From the NCBI GenBank assembly GCA_965248035.1, contig OZ252054.1:434001-498000 (forward strand): a stretch of DNA of 64,000 bases, read 5' to 3'. The position numbers were made by a program, and so were the translations under genes. This document shows positions 42,937 through 52,552 of the stretch, piece by piece (the first letter of the stretch is position 1; each line of letters opens with the position of its first letter). Below the pieces are notes generated by a model. It had not been told where the DNA came from and did not search any database. It worked only from the letters and a program-made list of their open reading frames with translations. The stretch is from BJGV01 sp964194745 (GTDB taxonomy: Bacteria > Pseudomonadota > Gammaproteobacteria > Burkholderiales > Nitrosomonadaceae).

Positions 42937-44313
42937 TCAGAGATTACCTTTTGAGACACGGTGTAATATATATGAGGAGCCACTCTTTGTTTCTAATGTT
43001 GCTATATTGCCGTCTGCGTCAACTCCAAATGTGGTCGGATCGTTGTCAGAAAAACCTGCACATCCATTAGTGTTATATGTGAACCCTTTTAGTTTCAATT
43101 TGTTCGTAGTTGCATCGTGGACATAAGAAGAAAATTCAATGCCCGGGTCGCCACAACTTTCATGCCCCTCACGGTTCAAATCTCCTATGGGATCAACCAT
43201 TAAGTACTTTCCGTTAGAAAAGAATAAAAAAGTCTGTGTTTTGATTGCAGCCTTGTCAAGTACCCAAGCTCCGACAATTCCGGAGGAAATATTATCCATT
43301 TTAGAAAAACGAACCTCCTTAATCATCGTCTTAATAGGCTCTTTAGAAGAACTTAGTTTAAGAGGTTTAGCAATGTGAAATAATTCCCCAAAGAGACTAC
43401 TCTGTTCCCTCTCCCTTGGTGCCACTACAATATCCGTTGTAATCAATTCAAAACCATCAGTATAAATTCTCCAGTCTGGCCGTAAGTGCGATAACCCAGC
43501 CTGAAGATTAGTATCAATCGTCGGTGCGCCAATAAACTTGAACCCTCTTGTATCAAACTCGGGCACACTTCCTTCCCCGTATTCTACGCCGGCCCTGCTG
43601 ATCGTCTTGCTGCCACATACAAGATTAATATCGCAGGGATCATCTGGCGTAGCTTCCCCGAACAAATACTCTCCTGGATTAGAAACTGACATACGAACTA
43701 CAGTGGCTGTTCTATCATCGTGCTTGACCCAAACATCAGTACTAAGCAAGCTCATGGCCTGGGTAAGAAAGTGAGCCTTGGCTTCCGCTACCGTCTTGAC
43801 CTCCCCAGCAATGCCCCCTGTCTGCCTTACACTTTGCAGTGCAGGTGAGGTTACGAATGCAGTTGGATCGCTGTCAAGATTGATTGAAGCACTTACAGCA
43901 TCAGCAGCATTAGCCGGGATGGAAATGCCATTTCCAGGATCGTTATCCGAATCTAGGGACTGTAACAAAACAAGCAAGTTTTGTAGCCGAGTATTATTAT
44001 CTCCTGCCAAGTCTATCGGTGTCACAATTGCTGCCGCTTTTACATTCCCGAGAATCAAACTACCAAGCTTGAATTCAACCATATCTCCGTGATTATAGTT
44101 GTAAATACCACTCGCATCCGTAATTCCTGCCATCTTAGAAGAGGTCGAGTAAGTTACGCCACTGACTGCTGAAGCATCAGTCAATTTCCCCGTAGTCTGA
44201 CCTGTTGCATGTTTAGATTCGTTGCCATCACTACAAGCAATAAGGCCCATGATAAATGCTGCCGACATCAACCATACCCAATTGGCCATTCTATTCATCT
44301 GGTTAAATTTCAT
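42937..44313 (-). CDS. large putative lipoprotein with adhesin-like domain
   Basis: 458 residues. Lipobox-like GLIACSDG after a hydrophobic stretch at residues 13-26. Residues 45-165 (VSGVTYSTSSKMAGITDASG, then TPIDL and LQSLDSDNDPGNGISIP) resemble a repeat domain seen in proteobacterial surface lipoproteins. The C-terminal third, GIVGAWVLDKAAIK onward, resembles a lipocalin-like or small beta-barrel module. Probably exported to the outer membrane; the function is unknown. Confidence 0.65.
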   Translation of the reverse strand: MKFNQMNRMANWVWLMSAAFIMGLIACSDGNESKHATGQTTGKLTDASAVSGVTYSTSSKMAGITDASGIYNYNHGDMVEFKLGSLILGNVKAAAIVTPIDLAGDNNTRLQNLLVLLQSLDSDNDPGNGISIPANAADAVSASINLDSDPTAFVTSPALQSVRQTGGIAGEVKTVAEAKAHFLTQAMSLLSTDVWVKHDDRTATVVRMSVSNPGEYLFGEATPDDPCDINLVCGSKTISRAGVEYGEGSVPEFDTRGFKFIGAPTIDTNLQAGLSHLRPDWRIYTDGFELITTDIVVAPREREQSSLFGELFHIAKPLKLSSSKEPIKTMIKEVRFSKMDNISSGIVGAWVLDKAAIKTQTFLFFSNGKYLMVDPIGDLNREGHESCGDPGIEFSSYVHDATTNKLKLKGFTYNTNGCAGFSDNDPTTFGVDADGNIATLETKSGSSYILHRVSKGNL

Positions 44314-44766
44314 TTAGGAGATTCCTTCTTAATTTAATTGATTGTTTTTCGTTCTAACCTGTAACATCATAATTTTATCGTTATATAATCAGGTAAATGA
44401 TGGGCATGCCGGCAGAAAGCTATCTATTATAACTAACCTTTTCCACCCCGTCTTGAGCACCTAAGAACTCGAGTGTCGGTGAGTGTCGGTTAACGACAAG
44501 TAAATGCCTTCTAAAATTACGCGACACCTGACGCACTAATCTAAAAGTACTAATCTAAAACGACAATAGAAATTGTTTTACGATTTAAGGCGAACAACAA
44601 AGTAGTGACAAAGCATTTCTCTAAATGTGCTGTCTAGCTATTGCGTTACGTTAATCCCATGGAGAAAACAGGCAAATTGTTATTGTATTCTGCCTGATTC
44701 TTGCGTACGTTAATTAAGCTCAACTCGCTTCGCAGAAATGTTTGATACTCAGGAGCTCGTAATATA
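44314..44766. other. 453-bp divergent intergenic region
   Basis: Non-coding DNA between the lipoprotein gene and cysE. It contains a short direct repeat (GAGTGTCGGT twice near 44470-44489) and another (TACTAATCTAAAA/CACTAATCTAAAA near 44535-44560). Both promoters should lie here; none was assigned confidently. Confidence 0.4.
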
Positions 44767-45717
44767 ATGTCAAAACACAGAAAATCGACCCTTTCCTCAC
44801 TAAAGGAAACGCATTTGGAGATAGACGTAATCGTTGCTGACTTGCGCGCTTTACGCGTGGCATCACTAGAAAACAGACAGCGACTCAAGCGACCTCCTAA
44901 GCTTCCCTCGCGCAAGATACTTGCAAACATTGTTGGCGGATTGGCCGCTGTATTGTTTCCCAACCGCTTAGGTTCTTCGGAATTCACCGACGAAGACATT
45001 GATCATTATGTTCAGCAAACGCTGGATGAGACACTACGAGAACTACTGGCGCAAGTACTTCGTGAGTTAAATTATGCTTCCGGGCATGAAACTAGTAGTG
45101 ACACAACACACGATCAGGCAACTACGATTATTCATACATTTGCAAAACTATTACCAAGCATACGAAACTTGCTAGATTACGATATTTGTGCAGCCTACGA
45201 AGGTGATCCAGCTGCCCACAATGTCGACGAGGTGCTTGTTTGCTACCCAGGGATTACTGCCATCATGTACTATCGTCTCGCTCATGAGTTACATTGTTTG
45301 GGTACTCCGTTAATCGCTCGTATGATTTCTGAAATCGCACATTCGACCACAGGTATCGAAATTCATCCAGGCGCACAGATTGGCGGTAGTTTTTTTATCG
45401 ATCACGGTACTGGTGTAGTCATAGGCGAAACTACTATTATTGGCAAAAACGTGCGGTTATACCAAGCTGTAACTCTAGGTGCAAAACGTTTTCCAGTAGA
45501 CGAAAATGGTGCGCTGGTGAAGAACATTCCACGACATCCCATTATTGAAGATGACGTAATTATCTATGCAAATGCTACCCTCCTAGGGCGTATTACTATT
45601 GGTCGCGGTTCAACTATTGGCGGCAATGTTTGGCTCACACGAAGCGTTCCGCCTGACAGCAACATATCTCAGGCTAAGATGCGTAATGAAACATTTGGTA
45701 ATGACATTGGAGTTTAA
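44767..45717 (+). CDS. cysE: serine O-acetyltransferase
   Basis: 316 residues. A helical N-terminal domain is followed by a left-handed beta-helix of hexapeptide repeats (HPGAQIGGSFFIDHGTGVVI, IGKNVRLYQAVTLGA, IGRGSTIGGNVWLT). The catalytic His is in IDHGTG. It supplies O-acetylserine for cysteine synthesis. The length fits the longer EpsC-like form. Confidence 0.92.
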   Translation: MSKHRKSTLSSLKETHLEIDVIVADLRALRVASLENRQRLKRPPKLPSRKILANIVGGLAAVLFPNRLGSSEFTDEDIDHYVQQTLDETLRELLAQVLRELNYASGHETSSDTTHDQATTIIHTFAKLLPSIRNLLDYDICAAYEGDPAAHNVDEVLVCYPGITAIMYYRLAHELHCLGTPLIARMISEIAHSTTGIEIHPGAQIGGSFFIDHGTGVVIGETTIIGKNVRLYQAVTLGAKRFPVDENGALVKNIPRHPIIEDDVIIYANATLLGRITIGRGSTIGGNVWLTRSVPPDSNISQAKMRNETFGNDIGV

Positions 45718-46001
45718 AGTTACAACTCAAACTCTATTCCATCATTACTATCCCTTTCGCTTACACGCTTACGCATAGCGGCATTATCAGCTCAGTGGTA
45801 TTTACCTAAGGGACGAAACTTGCACCCACTAATATTGGCTACGCTACCGATTAATGAATCCTCCTACTTGTCGAAGAACGGCAGCAATATAATTAACCGA
45901 CATTGACACAGGACTATCTGGAAATACGACACCTGGCATTCAACTATTCTGGACATGGACTTATTGTCGCCAGATTAAAATTGCCTTGAATGCTTGATGT
46001 C
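45718..46001. other. 284-bp spacer between cysE and IS copy B
   Basis: No gene, terminator or recognisable repeat seen. Confidence 0.4.
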
Positions 46002-46009
46002 ATTTTTAT
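46002..46009 (+). repeat. flank octamer ATTTTTAT left of IS copy B
   Basis: It does not match the octamer right of copy B (TTATCAAA at 48019). Its reverse complement, ATAAAAAT, lies left of copy C (51546-51553). Confidence 0.85.
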
Positions 46010-46194
46010 GGGATTTATGTAGTTGTTACCGGACTGCCATGTAACGGATGTAACGGGGTAATCTGTTTGGCTAACTCAAATGTTCGCTGTTTCAGCGTGG
46101 AAAGCAGGTTGTCATAGGCATCGGTATTGGCGAGGAGGCAGGCTGTGAGACCAGTCACCTCCCCGGACTCAATCTTGAGAGGGCCGTTGATAGA

Positions 46195-47061
46195 TTAACT
46201 GCTCCAACACGGCGCAGTAGATTTTCCCTGCCTTATCGGTAAGGATTTCCTCAATGAGAGATTGCATTCCTTGAAAATCCGATCTCTGGTCAGCTCACAA
46301 TATTTGGGCTCTTTCTCAAGACCAATGGCTTGCCGACCATGTCGAATCGCTTCTATCATAGTAGTGCCCGATCCGACAAACGGATCAAACACCGTGTCCC
46401 CGATAAACGAGAATATCTTGATGCAGCGTTTCGGCAGTTCTCTTGGAAATGGGGCCTCATGACCAATCCGTTTCCTGCTCTCTCCATTGAATGACCATGA
46501 CCCCAACGACCATTCCTTAAATTCCTCGGCGCTAATATCGTTGTTTCCAGGGCGCTCACGTTTCCACGTATCTTTATAGAGCACAATAATGGTTTCCACA
46601 GGGGCAATGACATGAGGGGCGCTGGCTGACTTCCAACTCCCCCATGCCGTGCGACGGGAGATATTGCCTTCATTCCACAGAATAGTCGCATGATAGCACC
46701 ACCCGGCCTCCATTGCTAATCGCGTGATGTCTGCTGAAAGCGGTTGCTTGCCATTCTTGTTTTTATCCAGCGAGACATTGACGCATAAGCGACCGGTCGA
46801 TTTCGTCCAATGAAAACAATTCGTCAGCCACTGTTTAGAAAAGTTCAAATAGGCGTCGTAGGGCAATGAATCATCTTGTTGGGCACCAGAATATGCTTTG
46901 CCAACGTTATAGGGGGGAGAGGTCACAATTAAATCCACGCTTTCTCTCGTGATCGAAGCACGGAGTGTGGCGTCTCCCTGGATCAAGCGGTGAACGAGTG
47001 GGGAGTGAGCAAAAAGCACATCCACAGCCGAATCCAAGAGGCCGGTCCCTACGGCGCTCAT
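46195..47061 (-). CDS. DNA methyltransferase, IS passenger (copy B)
   Basis: 288 residues, without the four-residue GTTM insertion of copies A and D; this is the presumed original form (FDPFVGSGTTMIEA). TSPPYN at residues 47-52. The frame is intact although the upstream transposase is broken. Confidence 0.88.
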   Translation of the reverse strand: MSAVGTGLLDSAVDVLFAHSPLVHRLIQGDATLRASITRESVDLIVTSPPYNVGKAYSGAQQDDSLPYDAYLNFSKQWLTNCFHWTKSTGRLCVNVSLDKNKNGKQPLSADITRLAMEAGWCYHATILWNEGNISRRTAWGSWKSASAPHVIAPVETIIVLYKDTWKRERPGNNDISAEEFKEWSLGSWSFNGESRKRIGHEAPFPRELPKRCIKIFSFIGDTVFDPFVGSGTTMIEAIRHGRQAIGLEKEPKYCELTRDRIFKECNLSLRKSLPIRQGKSTAPCWSS

Positions 47062-47952
47062 TGGACAAGCCCCTGATACGTTAAGCGTTTGCCAATGGCC
47101 GCATCACAGACGCTTTCAATGCGGTGCATGGTCTCCCGGCCACAACGTCCTTCATTGAGCCTGAACGAAAATTCATGAATATAACGCGATAAATGCTTGA
47201 CGGATACTTGATGGAATGTGCCGTTCAGTCCACGTTTTAAGACCGCCCAAACGCTCTCAATGCCAATGGTTTACGGCTTGGTGCTGATAGCCTTTACGCT
47301 CAATGCCTCGATAGGCGGCATGGTCATCCGTATAGAGCGTGCTGCCTATTTCTATCGCCTCTTGAATCTCCGTCCACAGCGTAAGCCGATCCGTCGCAGG
47401 CACTGGCAGGGCCACGGTCTTGCCACCACGCTCCCTCATGCCGAGGACGGGTTGTTTGCCAACTGTCCCGGCTTTCGGTTTATCCCCTTTCTTCCAGTGC
47501 TTGTTCCGTTCTTTCCCGCCCACATACGTTTCGTCGATTTCTACGATTCCTGAGAGACGGGTAAGATCGCCACGGCAAGCCTCTCGAATCCGATGCAACG
47601 CAAACCAGGCGGACTTATACGTGACCCCAATTTCTTTGCTTAATTGCATAGCGCTAATGCTCTTTCGAGAAGTCATGACGGTGTAAATGGCATAGAGCCA
47701 TTTGTGAAGTCGAATGTGTGATTTTTCAAAAATGGAACCGGTCCGAACACTAAAATGCTTGCCGCATCCTCGACAGTCATACATCCCTTTTCGTTTTCCC
47801 GATCTTGTATAGACCGATAGGCTTTGACATGTCGGGCAAGACACACCATATTTCCAGCGACGATCCTCAAGGTACTGTCGTGCGGTTTCCTCGTCAGGAA
47901 ACATTTCCATCAACTGGCAGACACTGATTGCAGTATTGATCTTATAAGGCAT
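47051..47952 (-). pseudogene. IS1595 transposase, 38-bp deletion (copy B)
   Basis: Identical to copy A apart from point differences until residue about 229. There a 38-bp deletion (relative to copy A 25979-26016) shifts the frame and ends the protein at residue 231 (AVNHWH). The third catalytic position (TNGIES) is lost, so this copy cannot transpose by itself. Confidence 0.88.
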
Positions 47953-48018
47953 GGCATCCTCCTCTCATGATAAGAGAATTATACCACAATATTTTCCGGT
48001 GTAAAGTATATAGTTCCC

Positions 48019-48026
48019 TTATCAAA
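48019..48026 (+). repeat. flank octamer TTATCAAA right of IS copy B
   Basis: Matches the octamer left of copy D (57750-57757), not the one left of copy B. Confidence 0.85.
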
Positions 48027-48096
48027 GAAGTACCTACCCTTACATTGACTTTAATTTTGGCAGATTTCAGAATCTTCAAATAGCTGGACTTTCATT

Positions 48097-48306
48097 TTAT
48101 GGTGTAATTATGGTGTATTCTACAGGGTGGATGTGCCAATGGCAGGAAGTTGAATCTTGTTCAACGTCTGTAGAGGAAAACGCTATCTCACGCCCGTCAT
48201 CCAGCGTAAGCTGTAAACAGTCGTAAGAGTCTTTTTTTTCATTTAAGCCTTTCGTCAGCTTAACGTCCGTTATTTTACTTCCCTTGATAGACATAATATC
48301 ATTCAT
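48097..48306 (-). CDS. small hypothetical protein
   Basis: 69 residues, acidic/polar, no membrane segment, ends in HWHIHPVEYTIITP. Preceded by AGGAGAAAG as RBS. No family recognised. Confidence 0.55.
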   Translation of the reverse strand: MNDIMSIKGSKITDVKLTKGLNEKKDSYDCLQLTLDDGREIAFSSTDVEQDSTSCHWHIHPVEYTIITP

Positions 48307-48369
48307 ATTGCTTTCTCCTGTGGGCTAATGCCTGGTTATCGTGGCTCTTAGTAATTATATTCATCCGTA

Positions 48370-48645
48370 TCAATCCGTATCAATAATAATGGGTGGATGC
48401 GTAGCATAGGGGTTATTAATGCTCTTGTCGCTATAAGGCGATCCGTATTCTCCAACTGGGTTATTTATAGAATCTTGCGAGTACGGCGAACCATACTTCC
48501 CAAACGGATTACTCACTGAATCTTGATCGTAGCGATTGTTAGATAAAGTACCGAGGTACTTCCCCGTTTGCGGATCAACAAGTATGGGTGGACCTGCAAA
48601 TAAAACACCAGAAACGCTAAGAATTGCGATTAGAAGGATTTTCAT
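48370..48645 (-). CDS. small secreted protein with NPFGKYGSPYS-type repeats
   Basis: 91 residues. A signal peptide (MKILLIAILSVSGVLFAG) is followed by a YLGTLSNNRYDQDS segment and three imperfect repeats of about 14 residues (SVSNPFGKYGSPYS, SINNPVGEYGSPYS, SINNPYATHPP). This is a widespread but uncharacterised repeat type in proteobacteria; probably periplasmic or surface. Confidence 0.65.
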   Translation of the reverse strand: MKILLIAILSVSGVLFAGPPILVDPQTGKYLGTLSNNRYDQDSVSNPFGKYGSPYSQDSINNPVGEYGSPYSDKSINNPYATHPPIIIDTD

Positions 48646-48732
48646 AGTAACCTCTTTACGTTTTTTTGGATACAGAATGCCCTGCTAAGTTCAATAATAA
48701 AGAAAAATTATAAGGACAAATATTTTTTAATC

Positions 48733-48766
48733 TGAGCGTCCGCTTTGTGTCAAAAATGGGCATTTA
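48733..48766. repeat. diverged palindromic repeat (TGTCCGCTTT family)
   Basis: Weak member of the 34-bp inverted repeat found at 49950, 54942, 56985 and 59933: GAGCGTCCGCTTTGTGTCAA, then GGGCATT. Confidence 0.5.
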
Positions 48767-48919
48767 AAATCTGTCTGAGCATATTCTTAGATCATGCAGC
48801 GAATGACTAAATTCCTTCATTGAGTTGGCGCTTCACGATTTCTACATCAAATTATTCGAGCTACTACAAATGTATAATACTAGGGTAGTGGTTCGTCTTA
48901 CTTTTTACACTATAAAAAT

Positions 48920-49870
48920 ATGAAGCACATTCAAGGAAAACTCAATACACGGTTGTTCAGTGTGAATGAAGCAAACTCAGGATATTTTCATATACAAAGC
49001 ATACTTTTCGTAAAACAAAAGAATAGTAGGGCACTTTTGTTTACATGGGTGATTCTGGCTTTGAGTTTAATTACCTTCCCAACCACTTCTTACGCAAACG
49101 AAGGAGATGACTTAGTACAAGCTGCTCAAACTGGAAATCTTCTAAAGGTTCATTCTTTGCTCATGAAAGGAGTCAATATCAACCAGATAGGTAGTAAAGG
49201 AAAAACTCCCTTGATGGCATCTTCGGGCGAAGGACATATGGAAGTTGTGAAAGTTCTGCTGGACAATGGTGCAAAGGTCAATCTTCGACCAAAAAAAGGC
49301 TTCACATCCTTGATGCTGGCATCATTGAAAGGGCATACGGTGATCGTAGATGCTCTGCTAGCCAAGGGGGCAGAAGTTAATCATGAAGCAAAAGGCAGCT
49401 TTACAGCCCTGATATTTGCGGCTTTGCATGGGAATACGGGGACCGTGGATGCTCTGCTGAAAAAGGACGCAAAGGTCGATCAACAAACAAGAGATGGCTT
49501 TACAGCTTTGGTGTTTGCGTCTCAGGGCGGTCACAGCAAGATCGTGAAGGCTCTGCTAGATAAGGGTGCAGAGGTCAATCACCAAACTAAAAATGCTGTC
49601 ACAACAGCTCTGGTGTTAGCATCTGAAGGCGGGCACGGCGAGATCGTGAAGGATCTACTGGACAATGGTGCCAAGATTGATCACCAAACAAAAAAAGGTT
49701 ATACAGCTTTGATGAAAGCGTCTCAGTATGGATATACGGAGATCGTGCTGACTTTGATAGATAAGGGCGCTAATCTCAACCTTAAAAATATTCATGGTGT
49801 AACAGCTGAGAAACTTGCCAGACAACCGCATATCACGACAATACTGAAAGCATCCAGCGCAACGAAATAG
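48920..49870 (+). CDS. ankyrin-repeat protein, probably exported
   Basis: 316 residues. A hydrophobic segment at about residues 39-58 (LLFTWVILALSLITFPTTSY) ends in ANEG, a signal or anchor with an unusually long N-terminal extension; an internal start may be used. About seven ankyrin repeats follow from residue 63 (for example GKTPLMASSGEGHMEVVKVL and GYTALMKASQYGYTEIVLTL). It is a protein-interaction scaffold, partner unknown. A palindromic repeat lies about 80 bp downstream. Confidence 0.85.
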   Translation: MKHIQGKLNTRLFSVNEANSGYFHIQSILFVKQKNSRALLFTWVILALSLITFPTTSYANEGDDLVQAAQTGNLLKVHSLLMKGVNINQIGSKGKTPLMASSGEGHMEVVKVLLDNGAKVNLRPKKGFTSLMLASLKGHTVIVDALLAKGAEVNHEAKGSFTALIFAALHGNTGTVDALLKKDAKVDQQTRDGFTALVFASQGGHSKIVKALLDKGAEVNHQTKNAVTTALVLASEGGHGEIVKDLLDNGAKIDHQTKKGYTALMKASQYGYTEIVLTLIDKGANLNLKNIHGVTAEKLARQPHITTILKASSATK

Positions 49871-49949
49871 ATTTTGGTGGAATAATTTCTCTGTGTTGGT
49901 TAGAAGGATTTAGTTTTAATATGAACGATTAGTTCAAATATTGATTTTA

Positions 49950-49983
49950 TGAATGTCCGCTTTTGGCACAAAGCAGACATTCA
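49950..49983. repeat. 34-bp palindromic repeat
   Basis: TGAATGTCCGCTTTTGGCAC followed by the complementary arm AAAGCAGACATTCA; one mismatch in the stem. Same family as 54942, 56985 and 59933. Confidence 0.85.
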
Positions 49984-50025
49984 GAAATGGTTTTCATAGT
50001 TTCCGCCTACTAAGGAATATGCACC

Positions 50026-50420
50026 TTACACCCTTTTCTTCCCACAGGCGAATTCCCACACTGCTTCACCTTGGCTGCCGGGCGAGATTGATTTCCAGTC
50101 ACCAGGTTTATTTACTACTCTCATAATTACATAACCCTCTCCCATATTTTCAGAGTGGGCAGTTATGAAAATTATTCGACGTTGCTCTTTCACGCAGTTG
50201 TATTCATCTTGCCTCTTCGTTGACATGTAATGCTCACCAACGTTTCCCTGCGCCGTCTTGAAGTCAGTTAGACGCAACATTTTACCATGTTGCCAGACTC
50301 GCTAATGGTGGTGGGGTCGGAGTAGAGGGTGAATCTGTCATTCCCACCAATATAAACCCACTCCGCCATCGCGCTACTACTTACAACAGCCAGCACTAAA
50401 GTTAATAGTCGCTTTTTCAT
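50026..50420 (-). pseudogene. surface-adhesin E-like protein, frameshifted
   Basis: From ATG 50420 the N-terminal part is a signal peptide (LLTLVLAVVSSSAMAEWVYI). The frame breaks near 50281 at GTAAAATG; one additional A joins it to LRLTDFKTAQG and YNCVKEQRRIIF. The C-terminal part ends VWEFACGKKRV. The overall plan (AEWV..., YxCKEQ, C-terminal Cys) is that of the intact paralogue at 57105-57497. A homopolymer indel could be a sequencing error. Confidence 0.7.
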
Positions 50421-50609
50421 ATCGTTTACTTCAATTCATCTATGAAAATTTCATTACGACCATGTTTTCTGATTATTTAATACTTTCTAAAACACTGCTA
50501 TATTGAGTAAACGTGGTTACATAGTGGTTACATAGCTTAAATAAAGAAAATACAGACAAAATAATTACTATGTAACTAGCTGTATATTATATTGTATTCT
50601 AAGTATCAC
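50421..50609. other. 189-bp spacer
   Basis: AT-rich. A short direct repeat (ATAGTGGTTACATAG near 50520-50535) is visible. No gene. Confidence 0.35.
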
Positions 50610-50996
50610 TTAATAAAACACTCTAGGATTCTTAGTCAGAGCGACCAGCACTATATAGAAAAACACGATCTGGGCCGTAATCCATGAGATGGTCTTTGTT
50701 CTTCGTGTCTTTCCGAACCTTAGCGCTATTAGTCCAAGGGTTATGTAGAGCAATAACCCTCCAATCTTGGCACTAAGCCATGTGTTTATTCCCGGATATT
50801 GCTGAATCATGGTGGCGAGTCTAACAGCACTTACCAGTAGTACAGTATCTATCACATGAGGCAGAATTTTTACCCAGCGCCGTTGCAGTATAGGGGAGTC
50901 CTGCATCATCCATACCACGCGCAGGGTAAATAGTATGTAACTGAATATTACACTGGTAACGTGAATTATTTTTAGTGCCACGTAGCTCATATTCAA
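50610..50996 (-). CDS. SirB2-like membrane protein
   Basis: 128 residues with four predicted helices. The pattern KIIHVTSVIFSYILFTLRVV, RWVKILPHVIDTVLLVSAV and WLSAKIGGLLLYITLGLIAL matches the SirB family (invasion-gene regulator SirB2-like; biochemical role unknown). It overlaps by 4 bp the frameshifted membrane gene upstream, suggesting an operon. Confidence 0.8.
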   Translation of the reverse strand: MNMSYVALKIIHVTSVIFSYILFTLRVVWMMQDSPILQRRWVKILPHVIDTVLLVSAVRLATMIQQYPGINTWLSAKIGGLLLYITLGLIALRFGKTRRTKTISWITAQIVFFYIVLVALTKNPRVFY

Positions 50997-51495
50997 CTCC
51001 TAGATAGCATCCATCCATGACTAACTGCTGTCGCACCGATTACAGCAATAAGGCTCAAGCTCAGTAATGCCCAGTGTGTTAGCTGAATCATTGTAAAAAT
51101 TTTATTTGGGTCCCGATGTGCCTGGTTTTTAACCTGCCTATGCAATACCAGTGGCTCCAAAACGTATAGCATCAGCATAAAAAGCAGCCACACTATGACG
51201 ATGGCATGCATCCACCAGAATCGTAGTTCGGTAAAGCGGCTCCAGGCATCGAGTATGTGCACCATATAAAAACCACTCAAGCCAGTAATCAGTGTGGTAA
51301 GGCGCGCCTGGGTAGCGAAGCGGTTTTCGATGTGTTAAAAAACTCTATTTTCTCCGCTGCAAACTGCATTTTTGCGATGGCAGGGAGCAAAATGGTGGTG
51401 ATCATCGCTACACCACCGATCCACAAGACTACTCCTAGCAAGTGGATTACTCTGGCTAATGCAAGTTCGTTCATAAAATTAACCTTATTACTCAA
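50993..51495 (-). pseudogene. CopD-like/DUF-type four-helix membrane protein, frameshifted
   Basis: The N-terminal part (51289-51495) has ARVIHLLGVVLWIGGVAMIT. The C-terminal part (to 50993) has GFYMVHILDAWSRF and further helices. The sequence between, read in the C-terminal frame, gives HIENRFATQARLTTLITGLS, so a single-base change in the T-run near 51343 is responsible. The restored protein of about 165 residues resembles CopD-like integral membrane proteins with conserved His (VIHLLG). Either a pseudogene or a homopolymer error. Confidence 0.7.
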
Positions 51496-51545
51496 TCTGC
51501 TTCTTAATCTCTTACAATGCGGTTTAACCCCGGCCTTTAACTATG

Positions 51546-51553
51546 ATAAAAAT
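51546..51553 (+). repeat. flank octamer ATAAAAAT left of IS copy C
   Basis: Reverse complement of the octamer left of copy B; does not pair with the octamer right of copy C. Confidence 0.85.
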
Positions 51554-51619
51554 GGGAACTATATACTTTACACCGGAAAATATTGTGGTATAATTCTCTT
51601 ATCATGAGAGGAGGATGCC

Positions 51620-52552
51620 ATGCCTTATAAGATCAATACTGCAATCAGTGTCTACCAGTTGATGGAAATGTTTCCTGACAAGGAAACCGCACGACAGTAC
51701 CTTGAGGATCGTCGCTGGAAATATGGTGTGTCTTGCCCGACATGTCAAAGCCTATCGGTCTATACAAGATCGGGAAAACGAAAAGGGATGTATGACTGTC
51801 GAGGATGCGGCAAGCATTTTAGTGTTCGGACCGGTTCCATTTTTGAAAAATCACACATTCGACTTCACAAATGGCTCTATGCCATTTACACCGTCATGAC
51901 TTCTCGAAAGAGCATTAGCGCTATGCAATTAAGCAAAGAAATTGGGGTCACGTATAAGTCCGCCTGGTTTGCGTTGCATCGGATTCGAGAGGCTTGCCGT
52001 GGCGATCTTACCCGTCTCTCAGGAATCGTAGAAATCGACGAAACGTATGTGGGCGGGAAAGAACGGAACAAGCACTGGAAGAAAGGGGATAAACCGAAAG
52101 CCGGGACAGTTGGCAAACAACCCGTCCTCGGCATGAGGGAGCGTGGTGGCAAGACCGTGGCCCTGCCAGTGCCTGCGACGGATCGGCTTACGCTGTGGAC
52201 GGAGATTCAAGAGGCGATAGAAATAGGCAGCACGCTCTATACGGATGACCATGCCGCCTATCGAGGCATTGAGCGTAAAGGCTATCAGCACCAAGCCGTA
52301 AACCATTCGGCGAATGAATATGTGAAGGGCATGGCGCACACAAATGGCATTGAGAGCGTTTGGGCGGTCTTAAAACGTGGACTGAACGGCACATTCCATC
52401 AAGTATCCGTCAAGCATTTATCGCGTTATATTCATGAATTTTCGTTCAGGCTCAATGAAGGACGTTGTGGCCGGGAGACCATGCACCGCATTGAAAGCGT
52501 CTGTGATGCGGCCATTGGCAAACGCTTAACGTATCAGGGGCTTGTCCAATGA
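51620..52552 (+). CDS. IS1595-family transposase (copy C, intact)
   Basis: 310 residues, near-identical to copy A with a few substitutions (PDKETA instead of PDEETA; Arg instead of Cys in EDRRWKYG). Zinc ribbon and the DDE-type core are complete. RBS GAGGAGG. Overlaps the methyltransferase by 4 bp. Confidence 0.92.
   Translation: MPYKINTAISVYQLMEMFPDKETARQYLEDRRWKYGVSCPTCQSLSVYTRSGKRKGMYDCRGCGKHFSVRTGSIFEKSHIRLHKWLYAIYTVMTSRKSISAMQLSKEIGVTYKSAWFALHRIREACRGDLTRLSGIVEIDETYVGGKERNKHWKKGDKPKAGTVGKQPVLGMRERGGKTVALPVPATDRLTLWTEIQEAIEIGSTLYTDDHAAYRGIERKGYQHQAVNHSANEYVKGMAHTNGIESVWAVLKRGLNGTFHQVSVKHLSRYIHEFSFRLNEGRCGRETMHRIESVCDAAIGKRLTYQGLVQ

Larger units (their letters stand above)
46010..48018 (-). 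mobile_element. IS1595-family methyltransferase element, copy B
   Basis: 2,009 bp with the same ends as copy A. It lacks the 12-bp methyltransferase duplication and carries a 38-bp deletion that breaks the transposase. Flanking octamers do not match each other. Confidence 0.92.

Noticed and set aside
50993..51280. Independent small membrane protein gene
   Set aside because: Upstream sequence in the same frame continues the protein pattern (HIENRFATQARLTTL) into the neighbouring N-terminal fragment, so it is the second half of one frameshifted gene.
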